64,000 bases of DNA, from positions 248,001 to 312,000 of the forward strand of contig CACSJR010000003.1 of assembly GCA_902706235.1 (NCBI GenBank), in the 5' to 3' direction. The stretch comes from Citrobacter sp. 18056 (lineage in GTDB: Bacteria > Pseudomonadota > Gammaproteobacteria > Enterobacterales > Enterobacteriaceae). Of this stretch, positions 28,328 through 38,456 are shown in pieces (within the stretch, counting starts at the first letter, position 1; every line of letters starts with the position of its first letter). The notes under the pieces are model-generated. The model had not been told where the DNA came from, made no database searches, and was given only the letters and a program-made list of their open reading frames with translations. The translations under genes and the position numbers were made by a program.

Positions 28328-29794
28328 TTAAAGATTCACGGTGGAAATGATTGCCTGACGCGCGCCTTCGGTTGTCAGTCGATGCCAGGCGTGCTGGATT
28401 TGGCTGACGAACGCGGCGTTTTGCGGAAGGTCGGTATCGAAAATTTCGCTCAGCGTGAGCAGGGCGGTCACGCGGTCATTTTCATTGCTACTGGCAACGA
28501 TAGACTGAATTTTTTCGACCAGTGGGTCACGTACATCAATGGCATTCCCGCGTTCATCTGTGCCGCTGACATAGCGCATCCAGCCTGCTACGCCGAGTGC
28601 CAGCAGTGGCCAGTCACTTTCACGTTGCAGGTGCAGGCGAATACCTTCCAGCATGCGCTGAGGCAGTTTCTGGCTGCCGTCCATCGCGATTTGCCAGGTG
28701 CGGTGCTTTAATGCCGGATTGGTGAAGCGGTCGATCAGGCTGTCGGCGTAACCCTGCAAGTCCACGCCGGTGATGCGCAGCGTAGGAGCCTGTTCTTGCA
28801 TCATCAAACGCAGCGCTGCACGGCGAAAATCAGCGTCCTGCATACAATCGCTGATGTGCTCGTAGCCTGCCAGATAGCCGAGGTAGGCGAGGAAGGAGTG
28901 GCTGCCGTTCAGCATCCGCAGTTTCATCTGTTCCCACGGCAGCACGTCACTCACAAGCTGCACGCCCGCAATCTCCCAATCAGGACGTCCCGCCACAAAA
29001 TGGTCTTCTACCACCCATTGAATGAAGGGTTCAGAACTGATGGCACACGGATCGTTAACGCCAATCGCCGCTTCAATTTCCGCCAACGACTCTTCCGTCG
29101 CCGCCGGAACGATGCGATCGACCATAGTGCCCGGGAAGCTAACGTGTTCCGCTATCCACTGCGCCAGCTCTGGTGAGCGCTTGTTGGCCATGCCCAGCAC
29201 CGCGTTTTTTACCACGTGGCCGTTGTCCGGAATATTATCGCAGGAAAGCACGGTGAACGGCGCCAGCCCGCGCTCGCGGCGACGGTGCAGGGCTTCGACC
29301 AGAATGCCCGGAGCGGAATGTGGTTCAGACGGATTCTCCAGATCGTGAACGATCCGTGGCTGCGACACATCCAGACGACCGGTGGCCGGGTCGATGCAGT
29401 AACCTTTTTCGGTAATGGTCAGGGAAACAATCGCCACCTGCGGCTCACAGAATTTCTCAATAATCGCTGCCAGGGAATCGAGTTTAGCGTTCAGGCATTC
29501 ATTCACCGCGCCGATAATAATCGGCTGATTACCGTCGACACCTTTCTCCAGCACGGTATAAAGGTGGTCCTGGGCGCGCAGCTGGCTCATCAGCACATCG
29601 CCGCTGAATAAGCTTATTTCACACAATCCCCAGTCACCGCCTTTCGCGTTCAGCACCCGGTCCGTTAGCAGCGCCTGGTGTGCGCGATGAAATGCGCCAA
29701 AGCCGAAGTGGACAATCCGCGAACGGAGCTGTTGTCGGTCATACTGAGGCAACTGCACGTTGTCGGGCAGCGTGGCGGTGGCGATCGTCTTCAT
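28328..29794 (-). CDS. yeiQ: YeiQ, UxuB-like hexuronate/polyol dehydrogenase
   Basis: A 488-residue NAD-dependent long-chain mannitol dehydrogenase-family enzyme, full length. The N-terminal Rossmann segment RIVHFGFGAFHRAHQALLTD and the catalytic-domain motif KLRMLNGSHSFLAYLGYLAG with its Lys, Asn and His are present. Family members reduce D-fructuronate to D-mannonate (UxuB) or oxidise related polyols. It diverges from uxuA across 206 bases with a UxuR/ExuR-like operator. This supports a role as the fructuronate reductase partner of UxuA here; that role is inferred from context. Confidence 0.9.
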   Translation of the reverse strand: MKTIATATLPDNVQLPQYDRQQLRSRIVHFGFGAFHRAHQALLTDRVLNAKGGDWGLCEISLFSGDVLMSQLRAQDHLYTVLEKGVDGNQPIIIGAVNECLNAKLDSLAAIIEKFCEPQVAIVSLTITEKGYCIDPATGRLDVSQPRIVHDLENPSEPHSAPGILVEALHRRRERGLAPFTVLSCDNIPDNGHVVKNAVLGMANKRSPELAQWIAEHVSFPGTMVDRIVPAATEESLAEIEAAIGVNDPCAISSEPFIQWVVEDHFVAGRPDWEIAGVQLVSDVLPWEQMKLRMLNGSHSFLAYLGYLAGYEHISDCMQDADFRRAALRLMMQEQAPTLRITGVDLQGYADSLIDRFTNPALKHRTWQIAMDGSQKLPQRMLEGIRLHLQRESDWPLLALGVAGWMRYVSGTDERGNAIDVRDPLVEKIQSIVASSNENDRVTALLTLSEIFDTDLPQNAAFVSQIQHAWHRLTTEGARQAIISTVNL

Positions 29795-29887
29795 TATATA
29801 AACACCTACTTAACCATTAATTAACAATGAGCAGTGTAAAGTTATATGACAGCAAATTGAATTGGTGTGCCGTATTTATCCGGGGAA

Positions 29888-29903
29888 TGTGAGCTGAATC
29901 AAT
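29888..29903. promoter_or_regulatory. Possible CRP site between yeiQ and uxuA
   Basis: TGTGA-GCTGAA-TCAAT has one perfect CRP half-site and a degenerate second half at the right spacing. Hexuronate genes are CRP-activated in E. coli. Weak on sequence alone. Confidence 0.35.
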
Positions 29904-29969
29904 CAAAGCCGGGGCGGAAATTGACCCTTCCAGAGAAACATGTATGGTAGTCGTCATCTGTATTATTAA

Positions 29970-29985
29970 TATTGGTATAACAACT
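29970..29985. promoter_or_regulatory. UxuR/ExuR-like operator before uxuA
   Basis: ATTGGTATAACAACT resembles the palindromic GntR-family hexuronate operator core TTGGTATACCAA. It overlaps the expected uxuA promoter, 16 bases from the start codon, where a repressor would block transcription. Confidence 0.55.
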
Positions 29986-30000
29986 TAAGAGGGTGAAGCA

Positions 30001-31191
30001 ATGGAACAAACCTGGCGTTGGTATGGACCGAATGATCCGGTTTCTCTTGATGATGTGCGCCAGGCTGGCGCCACCGGCGTTGTAACCGCATTGCACCATA
30101 TTCCAAACGGTCAGGTTTGGCCGGTTGATGAAATTAAAGCGCGTCAGGCGCTGTTAGCTGAAAAAGGGCTGACCTGGTCCGTCGTGGAAAGTATTCCTGT
30201 TCACGAAGACATTAAAACTCAGTCCGGTGAATGCAAAACCTGGATTGCGAACTACCAGCAGAGCATCCGTAACCTCGCGGCTTGCGGCATAGATACCGTT
30301 TGCTACAACTTCATGCCGATTCTCGACTGGACCCGTACCGATCTCGAATACACCCTGCCGGACGGTTCCAAAGCCCTGCGTTTCGACCAGATCGCCTTTG
30401 CGGCGTTCGAGCTGCACATCCTCAAGCGCCCAGGCGCTGAAGCGGATTACAGCGCGGAAGAGCAGCAGCAGGCGAAAGACTATTTTCATGCGATGAGCGC
30501 GGCAGAAGTCGAAAAACTGACTCGCAACATCATTGCTGGACTGCCGGGCGCGGAAGAGGGGTACACCCTGGACCAGTTCCGCAAACGTCTGTCTGAGTAC
30601 GATCACATCAGTAAAGACAACCTGCGTGAAAATATGGCGGTGTTCCTGCGCGCTATCGTTCCGGTGGCAGAAGAAGCAGGCGTGCGCCTGGCGGTACACC
30701 CGGACGATCCACCGCGTCCCATTCTCGGCCTGCCGCGTATCGTTTCGACCATCGAAGATATGCAGTGGCTGAAAGAGACCGTCGACAGCATCTATAACGG
30801 TTTCACCATGTGTACCGGTTCGTATGGCGTTCGCGCCGACAACGACCTGGTCAAAATGATTGAAACCTTCGGTGACCGTATTCACTTCACTCACCTGCGC
30901 GCAACGTGCCGTGAAGCCAATCCGAAAACGTTCCATGAAGGTTCGCATCTGAACGGTGACGTGAATATGGTGGCGGTGGTTGACGCGATTCTGTCTGAAG
31001 AGTTACGCCGCAAGAAAGCGGGCGACCTGCGTCCTATCCCGTTCCGTCCGGACCACGGGCATCAGATGCTGGACGATCTGAAGAAGAAAACCAATCCGGG
31101 TTATTCGGCAATTGGTCGTCTGAAAGGGATGGCTGAAGTGCGCGGCGTAGAGCTGACGCTGAAAATGACCAAATACCCGGAACTGCTGTAA
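30001..31191 (+). CDS. uxuA: Mannonate dehydratase UxuA
   Basis: Dehydrates D-mannonate to 2-keto-3-deoxygluconate in glucuronate catabolism. 396 residues (394 in E. coli), starting [20 protein letters not shown], with [28 protein letters not shown] and [11 protein letters not shown] metal-site regions visible. AAGAGGG lies 7 bases before ATG. In E. coli uxuA is in uxuAB far from here; in this window it stands alone, divergent from yeiQ. Confidence 0.96.
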   Translation: MEQTWRWYGPNDPVSLDDVRQAGATGVVTALHHIPNGQVWPVDEIKARQALLAEKGLTWSVVESIPVHEDIKTQSGECKTWIANYQQSIRNLAACGIDTVCYNFMPILDWTRTDLEYTLPDGSKALRFDQIAFAAFELHILKRPGAEADYSAEEQQQAKDYFHAMSAAEVEKLTRNIIAGLPGAEEGYTLDQFRKRLSEYDHISKDNLRENMAVFLRAIVPVAEEAGVRLAVHPDDPPRPILGLPRIVSTIEDMQWLKETVDSIYNGFTMCTGSYGVRADNDLVKMIETFGDRIHFTHLRATCREANPKTFHEGSHLNGDVNMVAVVDAILSEELRRKKAGDLRPIPFRPDHGHQMLDDLKKKTNPGYSAIGRLKGMAEVRGVELTLKMTKYPELL

Positions 31192-31216
31192 TTGCGGTTA
31201 AACTGCTAGCCTGTTT

Positions 31217-31289
31217 GCCCGATGGCGTTGACGCTTATCGGGCATACAACATCTGAACCGTAAGCCCGGCAAGTGCAACGCCGCCGGGC
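31217..31289. repeat. Pair of REP (palindromic unit) elements
   Basis: Two REP-type hairpins: GCCCGAT...ATCGGGC at 31217-31243 with the typical GGCG and CGCTTATC interior, and GCCCGGC...GCCGGGC at 31264-31289. They lie between the convergent ends of uxuA and yeiP, the usual BIME setting, where they can end transcription or stabilise mRNA. Confidence 0.85.
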
Positions 31290-31304
31290 GTTCACATCAA
31301 AAAA

Positions 31305-31877
31305 TTAATCAGCGCGGCCCATATAGCGGCACTCTTCGATATGAATGCGGATTTTCTCGCCGGTCGTCAGGTATTCAGGCACCTGAATCACCAGGCCAGT
31401 GTTCAGCGTCGCCGGTTTAGTACGGGAGCTGGCGGATGCACCTTTGATGCCCGGTGCGGTTTCCACAATTTCCAGATCAACGGTTTGCGGCAGCTCAAGG
31501 CCCAGCAGCTGGCTGTCCCACAGCAGAACTTGCATGTCCGGCATCCCGCCTTCTGGAATAAACTGAATCTCTTCTTCAATCTGATCTTTATTGAAGGTGT
31601 ACGGCGTGTAGTCTTCTTTATCCATGAACACATATTCGTTGCCGTCGATGTAAGAGAAGTCAACGAAACGGCGGGTCAGGGTCACGGTATCGACAATATC
31701 GTCGCCTTTAAAACGCTCTTCAACTTTGGTGCCGGTACGCACATCGGCAAAGCGCATTTTGTACAGCGTTGCTGCGCCACGGGCGCTCGGTGACTGAATA
31801 TCAATATTTTTTACAATCAGCAGTTTGCCGTTGTAATTCAGCACCATACCTTTTTTGATTTCATTCGCTCTTGGCAT
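31305..31877 (-). CDS. yeiP: YeiP, elongation factor P-like protein
   Basis: A 190-residue three-domain EF-P paralog, the same length as in E. coli. KOW-like domain 1 begins [20 protein letters not shown]; two OB domains follow, ending [19 protein letters not shown] paralogs act at ribosomes on difficult peptide bonds; the exact role of YeiP is not established. The modified lysine loop of EF-P is replaced by QSPSARGAA. Confidence 0.95.
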   Translation of the reverse strand: MPRANEIKKGMVLNYNGKLLIVKNIDIQSPSARGAATLYKMRFADVRTGTKVEERFKGDDIVDTVTLTRRFVDFSYIDGNEYVFMDKEDYTPYTFNKDQIEEEIQFIPEGGMPDMQVLLWDSQLLGLELPQTVDLEIVETAPGIKGASASSRTKPATLNTGLVIQVPEYLTTGEKIRIHIEECRYMGRAD

Positions 31878-32011
31878 TGCAATAATCCTGTTTCAGGGAA
31901 GTCTAAAATATCGCGTAAAAGTACTCGTGCCGCGGCTTTCAGGCAAGTGGAATTCGCTGGTTTTGTGAAAAGGTGATAAGGTGCGTTTCCAGATAAATGA
32001 GAGAGTGAAAG

Positions 32012-32266
32012 ATGGATTGCCGACCGGACTGTGGCGCGTGTTGTACTGCGCCTTCGATTTCCAGCCCAATCCCGGGAATGCCCCACGGCAAGCCTGCTAA
32101 CACGCCCTGCATTCAGCTTGATGAGCGACTGCGCTGCAAAATCTTTGGCTCGCCGCTGCGCCCGAAAGTATGCGCCGGGCTTAAACCTTCCGCAGAAATG
32201 TGTGGCGCAACGTCACAGCAGGCGATGAGGTATCTCATTCATCTGGAAGCGTTAACCGCACCCTAA
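32012..32266 (+). CDS. yeiW: YeiW, YkgJ-family cysteine cluster protein
   Basis: An 84-residue UPF0153 protein with eight cysteines, starting [11 protein letters not shown], with [27 protein letters not shown]. Cysteine clusters of this family are thought to bind zinc or an Fe-S centre; function unknown. The E. coli yeiW locus is between yeiP and setB as here. Its last 4 bases overlap the setB stop on the other strand. Confidence 0.88.
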   Translation: MDCRPDCGACCTAPSISSPIPGMPHGKPANTPCIQLDERLRCKIFGSPLRPKVCAGLKPSAEMCGATSQQAMRYLIHLEALTAP

Positions 32267-33444
32267 ACGTCTTTAATCCGCCACAGCCCAAATGTGGTGA
32301 TGATGCACATCCCCAGCGCAATCCAGAACACCGCATGATAACTCCAGATTTCAGCCACTACGCCTGCCATTGAACCAGCAATAATCCAGCCGACGCGCGT
32401 GGTGTTACTGTACAGCGTCGTTGCCGCACCAGCCTGACCAGGCATCAAATCCTGAAAATAGAGCATGCCAATCCCTGCGAGAATGCCGATGTAAATGGCG
32501 TTCAACAGTTGCATCGCCAGCAGCAGCACAGGGGAGTGAGCGGTCAGCATCCCGATGTAGAAAAATACCCCCGCCACTACCGCAACACGCATCAGAAAAC
32601 GCTTACCAAAACGTTTGGCGTAATAGCCCGCAATCAACATGGTCGGAATTTCCAGTCCGGCCGCGGTGCCCATCATCAGCCCAGCGAGTTTCTCCGGCAG
32701 ATGCAGTTCATCGATAATGAACAGCGGCATATTAATGATGTACAGGCTGTTAGTGCCCCACATCATCGTACAGATGACGAACAGTAGCAGGGCGTCACGA
32801 CGGTTGGTACGCGGCGCTTCAATGCGCGTGCCTGCGGCCGGGCGCACTTTGCGCATGCTGGGCAACAGCATCCAGACAACCGCGCCACAAATCACATAAG
32901 CCACTGCAGCGGACAGGTACATGGTGGTAAAACCAAAGCCCATCGCCAGCGCATAGGCCACGGGCGGGCCAATCACCCACGCCAGTGAAACCTGCGCCCG
33001 GAGAATAGAACTGAACATCACCGCCTCACGGCCAGTTTTATCGGCGTGTTCACGCGCAAGGGCAAACATCTGCGGGTTGGACGTCGAGCCGAAGCTGCTA
33101 AGGAAGACGCCAACAAACAGCAGGATGAAGTAGTTGCGGTTCCATGCGAACAGCACGCAGGCCATCATCCCGAGCAAACAGCAAAAGACAATCAGTGACT
33201 TACGATCACCCTGACGATCTGAACGACCGGCGAGAAATTGACTCACCAGGATGCCAATCACCGCGCTGCCGGTAAAGAAGAAGCCGACCATCGCCGGGCG
33301 GACGTGGACTTCGTTGGTCAGAAACAGGCTCAGGGTTGGCGTCTGCAGTGCGCCAGCAATGCCAGTCAGAAACGCGACCAGAAGGAAGGCGGATGAGGTC
33401 AGATCAAATCCCCGGCGCGGGGTAGCAACGGTCGTATTAGACAT
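32263..33444 (-). CDS. setB: SetB sugar efflux transporter
   Basis: A 393-residue, 12-helix MFS protein of the sugar efflux (SET) family, which exports lactose, glucose and related sugars in E. coli. Motif-A loop [13 protein letters not shown] between helices 2 and 3; start [20 protein letters not shown]. It diverges from the fructose operon, as in E. coli. Confidence 0.94.
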   Translation of the reverse strand: MSNTTVATPRRGFDLTSSAFLLVAFLTGIAGALQTPTLSLFLTNEVHVRPAMVGFFFTGSAVIGILVSQFLAGRSDRQGDRKSLIVFCCLLGMMACVLFAWNRNYFILLFVGVFLSSFGSTSNPQMFALAREHADKTGREAVMFSSILRAQVSLAWVIGPPVAYALAMGFGFTTMYLSAAVAYVICGAVVWMLLPSMRKVRPAAGTRIEAPRTNRRDALLLFVICTMMWGTNSLYIINMPLFIIDELHLPEKLAGLMMGTAAGLEIPTMLIAGYYAKRFGKRFLMRVAVVAGVFFYIGMLTAHSPVLLLAMQLLNAIYIGILAGIGMLYFQDLMPGQAGAATTLYSNTTRVGWIIAGSMAGVVAEIWSYHAVFWIALGMCIITTFGLWRIKDV

Positions 33445-33713
33445 TTTGGGTTATCAAAAAACAGGAAGAGGCCGAAGTTTACGCTGGCTGTCAGAAAATA
33501 AACAGTGGGTGCGTCAACGAATGCACAAAAAATCAAAATGGCATTTCATAATGAGAATCACTCCTGGCTGACGCGGCTGAACGCAGTGGCTGACGAAGCG
33601 GGAGAGCGTCAGCAAATGTGGCAGGAATGATAACGAAATGTGCAGTAGCTCTAAATTCTGTAATCCAGAAATAAACTTTTCTTGCGCATTGTACAAGGCT
33701 GACACAGACTCAT

Positions 33714-33727
33714 TGAAACGTTTCAGC
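33714..33727. promoter_or_regulatory. Cra (FruR) operator 1 of fruBKA
   Basis: TGAAACGTTTCAGC: the central palindrome TGAAACGTTTCA is the Cra consensus. About 100 bases upstream of fruB; Cra represses fruBKA until fructose 1-phosphate binds it. Confidence 0.85.
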
Positions 33728-33778
33728 GTCATCTTTTCATCTTACAAGAAGCAGGGTGACGTATTTTTTCTCAAGTTA

Positions 33779-33792
33779 GCTGAAACGATTCA
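33779..33792. promoter_or_regulatory. Cra (FruR) operator 2 of fruBKA
   Basis: GCTGAAACGATTCA, the classical Cra site sequence, 22 bases before the fruB start. The two-operator layout matches E. coli fruB. Confidence 0.85.
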
Positions 33793-33813
33793 ATTCAGCG
33801 AGAGAGGAGAACC

Positions 33814-34944
33814 ATGTTCCAGTTATCAGCTCAGGATATTCATCCCGGTCAGCAGGCCGGTAATAAAGAAGAGGCGATTCGCCAGATTGCGTCAGCTCTG
33901 GTCAGCGCCGGCAACGTTGCGAACGGTTACGTCGACGGAATGCTGGCTCGCGAGCAGCAGACCTCGACGTTTCTTGGCAACGGTATCGCCATCCCTCACG
34001 GCACCACCGATACCCGCGATCAGGTTCTGAAAACCGGCGTTCAGGTTTATCAGTTCCCACAGGGCATTACCTGGGGCGAAGGGCAGACCGCGTATGTCGC
34101 GATCGGCATCGCCGCCAGCTCCGACGAACACCTCGGCCTGCTGCGTCAGCTGACGCACATGCTGAGCGATGATGACGTGGCTGAACAGCTGAAATCCGCG
34201 ACCACCGCGGAAGAGCTGCGCGCGCTACTGATGGGCGAAAAACAGAGTGATGCGCTGAAACTCGATAACGACACCCTCACGCTGGACGTCGATGCGAGCA
34301 GTCTGGTGACGTTGCAGGCGCTAAATGCTGCGCGTCTGAAAGAAGCGGGTGCCGCGGATGCCGGGTTTGTTGCACATGTCATTAATGACCAGCCGCTGAA
34401 TCTGGGGCAGGGCATCTGGCTGAACGACAGTGCTGAAGGCAACCTGAAAAGCGCCGTTGCGGTGAGCCGGGCTAAAGCGCCGTTTACCGTTGATGGGCAC
34501 TCCGCCGCGCTGCTGGTGACCGTCGCCATGGCCGATGAACAGCCAACTGCGGTGCTGAGCCGTCTGAGTGCATTGCTGCTCGACAATAAAGCTGAACGCC
34601 TGCTGAACGCCGATGCAGCAACGTTGTTAGCGTTGCTGACCAGCGACGATTCTCCTGCGGAAGATGTACTGAGTGCGGAATTTGTTGTCCGCAATGAACA
34701 CGGACTCCACGCGCGTCCAGGAACCATGCTGGTGAACACTATCAAACAATTTAGCAGTGACATTACCGTCACCAATCTCGACGGCAGCGGAAAACCGGCT
34801 AACGGTCGCAGCCTGATGAAAGTCGTAGCGCTTGGCGTGAAAAAAGGCCATCGCCTGCGCTTTACCGCCCAGGGTGATGATGCGCAGGTGGCACTGAATG
34901 CCATTGGCGAAGCCATCGCTTCCGGTCTTGGGGAGGGCGCGTAA
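33814..34944 (+). CDS. fruB: FruB, fructose PTS diphosphoryl transfer protein
   Basis: A 376-residue fusion of an IIA-Fru domain (about 1-145, phospho-His62 in IPHGTTD), a central linker domain, and an HPr-like FPr domain (about 285-376) with phospho-His299 in [10 protein letters not shown]. It carries phosphate from enzyme I to FruA. GAGAGGAGAACC supplies the ribosome binding site. The stop overlaps the fruK start (TAATG). Confidence 0.97.
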   Translation: MFQLSAQDIHPGQQAGNKEEAIRQIASALVSAGNVANGYVDGMLAREQQTSTFLGNGIAIPHGTTDTRDQVLKTGVQVYQFPQGITWGEGQTAYVAIGIAASSDEHLGLLRQLTHMLSDDDVAEQLKSATTAEELRALLMGEKQSDALKLDNDTLTLDVDASSLVTLQALNAARLKEAGAADAGFVAHVINDQPLNLGQGIWLNDSAEGNLKSAVAVSRAKAPFTVDGHSAALLVTVAMADEQPTAVLSRLSALLLDNKAERLLNADAATLLALLTSDDSPAEDVLSAEFVVRNEHGLHARPGTMLVNTIKQFSSDITVTNLDGSGKPANGRSLMKVVALGVKKGHRLRFTAQGDDAQVALNAIGEAIASGLGEGA

Positions 34945-35882
34945 TGAGCAGACGTGTTGCCACAATCACCCTCAATCCGGCCTACGATCTCGTAGGGTTT
35001 ACCCCGGAAGTTGAACGCGGCGAAGTGAACCTGGTGCGTACCACCGGTCTGCATGCAGCGGGTAAGGGCATTAACGTTGCGAAGGTCCTGAAAGATCTCG
35101 GCATTGATGTGACCGTCGGCGGCTTCCTTGGTAAAGACAACCAGGATGGCTTCCAACAACTGTTCAGCGAACTCGGTATTGCCAACCGCTTCCAGGTGGT
35201 TCAGGGCCGTACCCGTATTAACGTCAAACTGACAGAAAAAGACGGTGAAGTGACCGACTTTAACTTCTCCGGTTTCGACGTCACGGCAGGCGACTGGGAG
35301 CGTTTTGTGAATGATTCCCTGAGCTGGCTGGGTCAGTTCGATATGGTGTGCGTCAGCGGTAGTCTGCCTGCGGGTGTCAGCCCGGAAGCCTTCACTGACT
35401 GGATGACGCGCCTGCGCAGCCAGTGTCCGTGTATCATTTTCGACAGCAGCCGTGAAGCACTGGTGGCCGGTCTGAAAGCTGCACCGTGGCTGGTTAAACC
35501 TAACCGTCGCGAGCTGGAAATCTGGGCCGGTCGCAAACTGCCGGAAATGAAAGATGTGATTGAAGCTGCGCACGCATTGCGCGAGCAGGGCATTGCACAT
35601 GTGGTGATTTCACTGGGTGCTGAAGGCGCGCTGTGGGTCAACGCATCCGGTGAGTGGATTGCAAAACCGCCGTCCGTAGAGGTGGTGAGCACCGTTGGTG
35701 CCGGGGATTCGATGGTGGGTGGCCTGATTTACGGCCTTCTGATGCGCGAATCCAGTGAACATACGTTACGCCTGGCGACCGCCGTTGCTGCACTGGCCGT
35801 CAGCCAGAGTAACGTAGGGATTACCGATCGTACCCAGTTGGCCGCGATGATGGCGCGTGTTGACTTACAACCCTTCAATTGA
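34944..35882 (+). CDS. fruK: 1-phosphofructokinase FruK
   Basis: Phosphorylates fructose 1-phosphate to fructose 1,6-bisphosphate. A 312-residue PfkB-family kinase with the N-terminal GKGINVAKVLKDLG motif and the C-terminal catalytic VVSTVGAGDSMVGG with its Asp. Start codon overlaps the fruB stop by one base, so translation is coupled; fruA follows 16 bases after its stop. Confidence 0.97.
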   Translation: MSRRVATITLNPAYDLVGFTPEVERGEVNLVRTTGLHAAGKGINVAKVLKDLGIDVTVGGFLGKDNQDGFQQLFSELGIANRFQVVQGRTRINVKLTEKDGEVTDFNFSGFDVTAGDWERFVNDSLSWLGQFDMVCVSGSLPAGVSPEAFTDWMTRLRSQCPCIIFDSSREALVAGLKAAPWLVKPNRRELEIWAGRKLPEMKDVIEAAHALREQGIAHVVISLGAEGALWVNASGEWIAKPPSVEVVSTVGAGDSMVGGLIYGLLMRESSEHTLRLATAVAALAVSQSNVGITDRTQLAAMMARVDLQPFN

Positions 35883-35898
35883 CAGCAGGAGAGGCATA

Positions 35899-37584
35899 AT
35901 GAAAACGCTGCTGATTATCGATTCCGGACTCGGACAGGCGCGCGCCTATATGGCGAAAACCCTTCTGAGCGCGGCGGCCCAAAAAGCCCATTTAGACATT
36001 ATCGACAACCCGAACGACGCTGAGCTGGCTATTGTGTTGGGTTCTGCATTGCCAGCGGATAGCGCGCTGAACGGCAAACAGGTTTACCTTGGCGATGTGA
36101 ATCGCGCGGTGGCACACCCGGAGCTGTTCCTGAGCGAAGCTAAATCTCACGCAGCGCCGTACGTGACGCCTGCGGCGATTGCGCCAGTGGCGAAAAGTGG
36201 TGCCAAACGCATCGTGGCCGTTACGGCTTGTCCGACCGGGGTGGCTCACACCTTTATGGCCGCAGAGGCGATTGAAACCGAAGCCAAAAAACGCGGCTGG
36301 TGGGTGAAAGTTGAAACCCGCGGTTCCGTTGGGGCGGGCAATGCGATTACCCCAGAAGAAGTGGCGGAAGCAGACCTGGTTATCGTCGCGGCAGATATCG
36401 AAGTAGACCTGGCGAAATTTGCCGGCAAACCAATGTATCGCACGTCTACCGGTCTGGCGCTGAAGAAAACGGCTCAGGAACTGGACAAAGCGGTGGTTGA
36501 AGCTGAACCGTATCTGCCGAAAGGCAACGTACAGTCGGCTCAGGAAGGTAAGAAGAAAGGCGGCGGGGCGTACAGCCACCTGCTGACCGGCGTATCTTAC
36601 ATGCTGCCGATGGTGGTAGCGGGCGGTCTGTGTATCGCGCTCTCCTTCGCATTCGGCATTACCGCGTTCAAAGAAGAAGGCACACTGGCGGCGGCACTGA
36701 TGCAAATCGGCGGCGGCTCAGCCTTCGCGCTGATGGTTCCGGTGTTAGCGGGTTATATCGCCTTCTCTATCGCAGACCGTCCGGGCCTGACCCCAGGTCT
36801 TATTGGCGGTATGCTGGCAGTCAGCACCGGGGCGGGCTTCATCGGCGGTATCATTGCGGGTTTCCTTGCCGGTTACGTCGCGAAAATGATCAGCACCAAA
36901 GTGAAGCTCCCACCTAGCATGGAAGCGCTGAAACCGATTCTGATAATCCCGCTGTTTTCCAGCCTGATTGTCGGTCTGGCGATGATTTACCTGATTGGTA
37001 AACCGGTTTCTGGCATCCTCGCGGGTCTGACGCACTGGCTGCAAACCATGGGTACCGCGAACGCGGTTCTGCTCGGCGCCATCCTGGGTGCGATGATGTG
37101 TACCGATATGGGTGGCCCGGTGAACAAAGCGGCATATGCGTTTGGTGTCGGGTTGCTGAGTACGCAGACTTATGCGCCGATGGCCGCGATTATGGCGGCA
37201 GGCATGGTACCACCGCTGGGGCTTGGTCTGGCAACGATTGTGGCACGTCGTAAGTTCGATAAAGCGCAGCAGGAAGGGGGTAAAGCCGCTCTGGTGCTGG
37301 GTTTGTGCTTCATTACCGAAGGCGCGATTCCGTTTGCAGCCCGTGACCCAATGCGCGTTCTGCCTTGCTGTATCATCGGTGGCGCGGTAACAGGCGCAAT
37401 GTCGATGGCGGTCGGTGCGAAACTGATGGCGCCGCACGGCGGTCTGTTTGTCCTGCTTATCCCAGGCGCAATCACCCCGGTTCTGGGTTACCTGATGGCG
37501 ATTATCGCCGGTACGCTGGTTGCGGGTCTCTCTTATGCGGTGTTGAAACGTCCGGAAGCAGAGGCAGTTGCTAAAGCAGCGTAA
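35899..37584 (+). CDS. fruA: FruA, fructose PTS enzyme IIB'BC
   Basis: A 561-residue inner-membrane permease that imports fructose as fructose 1-phosphate. A IIB' domain (about 1-100), the phosphorylated IIB domain (about 105-200, Cys111 in VTACPTGVAHTFMAAEA), and a IIC membrane domain (about 225-555). Start ATG 35899 has AGGAGAGGC upstream and matches the E. coli N-terminus MKTLLIID. Last gene of fruBKA. Confidence 0.96.
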   Translation: MKTLLIIDSGLGQARAYMAKTLLSAAAQKAHLDIIDNPNDAELAIVLGSALPADSALNGKQVYLGDVNRAVAHPELFLSEAKSHAAPYVTPAAIAPVAKSGAKRIVAVTACPTGVAHTFMAAEAIETEAKKRGWWVKVETRGSVGAGNAITPEEVAEADLVIVAADIEVDLAKFAGKPMYRTSTGLALKKTAQELDKAVVEAEPYLPKGNVQSAQEGKKKGGGAYSHLLTGVSYMLPMVVAGGLCIALSFAFGITAFKEEGTLAAALMQIGGGSAFALMVPVLAGYIAFSIADRPGLTPGLIGGMLAVSTGAGFIGGIIAGFLAGYVAKMISTKVKLPPSMEALKPILIIPLFSSLIVGLAMIYLIGKPVSGILAGLTHWLQTMGTANAVLLGAILGAMMCTDMGGPVNKAAYAFGVGLLSTQTYAPMAAIMAAGMVPPLGLGLATIVARRKFDKAQQEGGKAALVLGLCFITEGAIPFAARDPMRVLPCCIIGGAVTGAMSMAVGAKLMAPHGGLFVLLIPGAITPVLGYLMAIIAGTLVAGLSYAVLKRPEAEAVAKAA

Positions 37585-37600
37585 ACCACCGTCTCGTTCT

Positions 37601-37628
37601 AAAAGGCAGAGCTCGCTCTGCCTTTTTT
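37601..37628 (+). terminator. Intrinsic terminator of fruBKA
   Basis: AAAAGGCAGAGC TCG CTCTGCC TTTTTT, beginning 16 bases after the fruA stop. Its end touches the stop codon of the convergent yeiL. Confidence 0.85.
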
Positions 37629-38325
37629 ATGTCAGCAACCCACTAAAATTTCTCTCCGGATCCATCGCCAGCGCGAGGGTGAACAATGCCTGTTTGTTGC
37701 TGATGGCATATCCCGTTTTCTTTTTTTGCAGTAATCCATCCCGGGTAAATTGCGCAATTACGTACAGCAAGTGACGATACGATACGCCCATATATTCTGC
37801 GGCCTGCGTATGTTTTTCCTGATAAAGCTCGCCATGTTGGGTCAGCAAAATAAACGCCGCCAGTCGGTTTGTCAGCGGAAATGACTGGTTTTGCGTCAAA
37901 GAGACAATGTTCCGATAGTTCTTACGGCTAAGCGCAATGCAGAGGTTGCGTAAAAATGTCACATCATTGAGCAACTGCGGACGGAACGATTTCATGGGGA
38001 GTGTGAGGCACCAGCACTCCTCAATGGCCTGTACAGCGCGTGGCTCGTGGCTGGTATCCACCAGCTCGATTTCACCGATAAAGCAGGGCGCGCCGAAAAA
38101 ATCGATCAATGAAACGCGGCCATTAGGCAGTGTGGCATAAAGTTTGGCCCTTCCGCGGACCAGATAAAACAACCAGACGGGCTGCGCGCCTTCCTCAACA
38201 ATGTAGTCTCCGGCAGCGATGTGAAACAGATGCGTCGCTCGCTCAACGGCCACGGAAAACCGCCCGAGGTAGCCTGATTCACGGATCAGCTGCTTTTTGA
38301 GATCCTCGTTATAGATTTCTTTCAT
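37627..38325 (-). CDS. yeiL: YeiL, Crp/FNR-family regulator
   Basis: A 232-residue transcription factor with an N-terminal cyclic-nucleotide-like beta-barrel ([20 protein letters not shown]) and a C-terminal helix-turn-helix ([22 protein letters not shown]). E. coli YeiL has been described as a stationary-phase nitrogen-starvation regulator. About 13 residues longer at the N-terminus than the 219-residue E. coli form. It lies between fruA and rihB; in E. coli psuKGT separate it from fruA. Confidence 0.9.
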   Translation of the reverse strand: MKEIYNEDLKKQLIRESGYLGRFSVAVERATHLFHIAAGDYIVEEGAQPVWLFYLVRGRAKLYATLPNGRVSLIDFFGAPCFIGEIELVDTSHEPRAVQAIEECWCLTLPMKSFRPQLLNDVTFLRNLCIALSRKNYRNIVSLTQNQSFPLTNRLAAFILLTQHGELYQEKHTQAAEYMGVSYRHLLYVIAQFTRDGLLQKKKTGYAISNKQALFTLALAMDPERNFSGLLT

Positions 38326-38456
38326 CGCCCTTTCCCGGTATGAGATTTCTCATATCCAGCATACGTTTTGCGTTGTTACGATTCAATCATCACTCTGGTT
38401 TACATTTCATCATCGAAATGAAAATAACGCTGTCGTTAATCACCGAGGAAATAAAA

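Larger units (their letters stand above)
33445..33813. other. Intergenic control region setB-fruB
   Basis: 369 bases. It holds two Cra operators near fruB and must hold the setB promoter. A 30-codon ORF (33538-33630, MAFHNENHSWLTRLNAVADE...) lacks a ribosome binding site, and a partial Fur-box match lies at 33547-33565. Neither is strong enough to call. Confidence 0.6.

Noticed and set aside
34146-35600. 484-codon open frame antisense to fruB-fruK
   Set aside because: Lies wholly opposite two well-conserved genes, has no recognisable domain and a Ser/Ala/Arg-rich composition typical of antisense shadows in GC-rich DNA.
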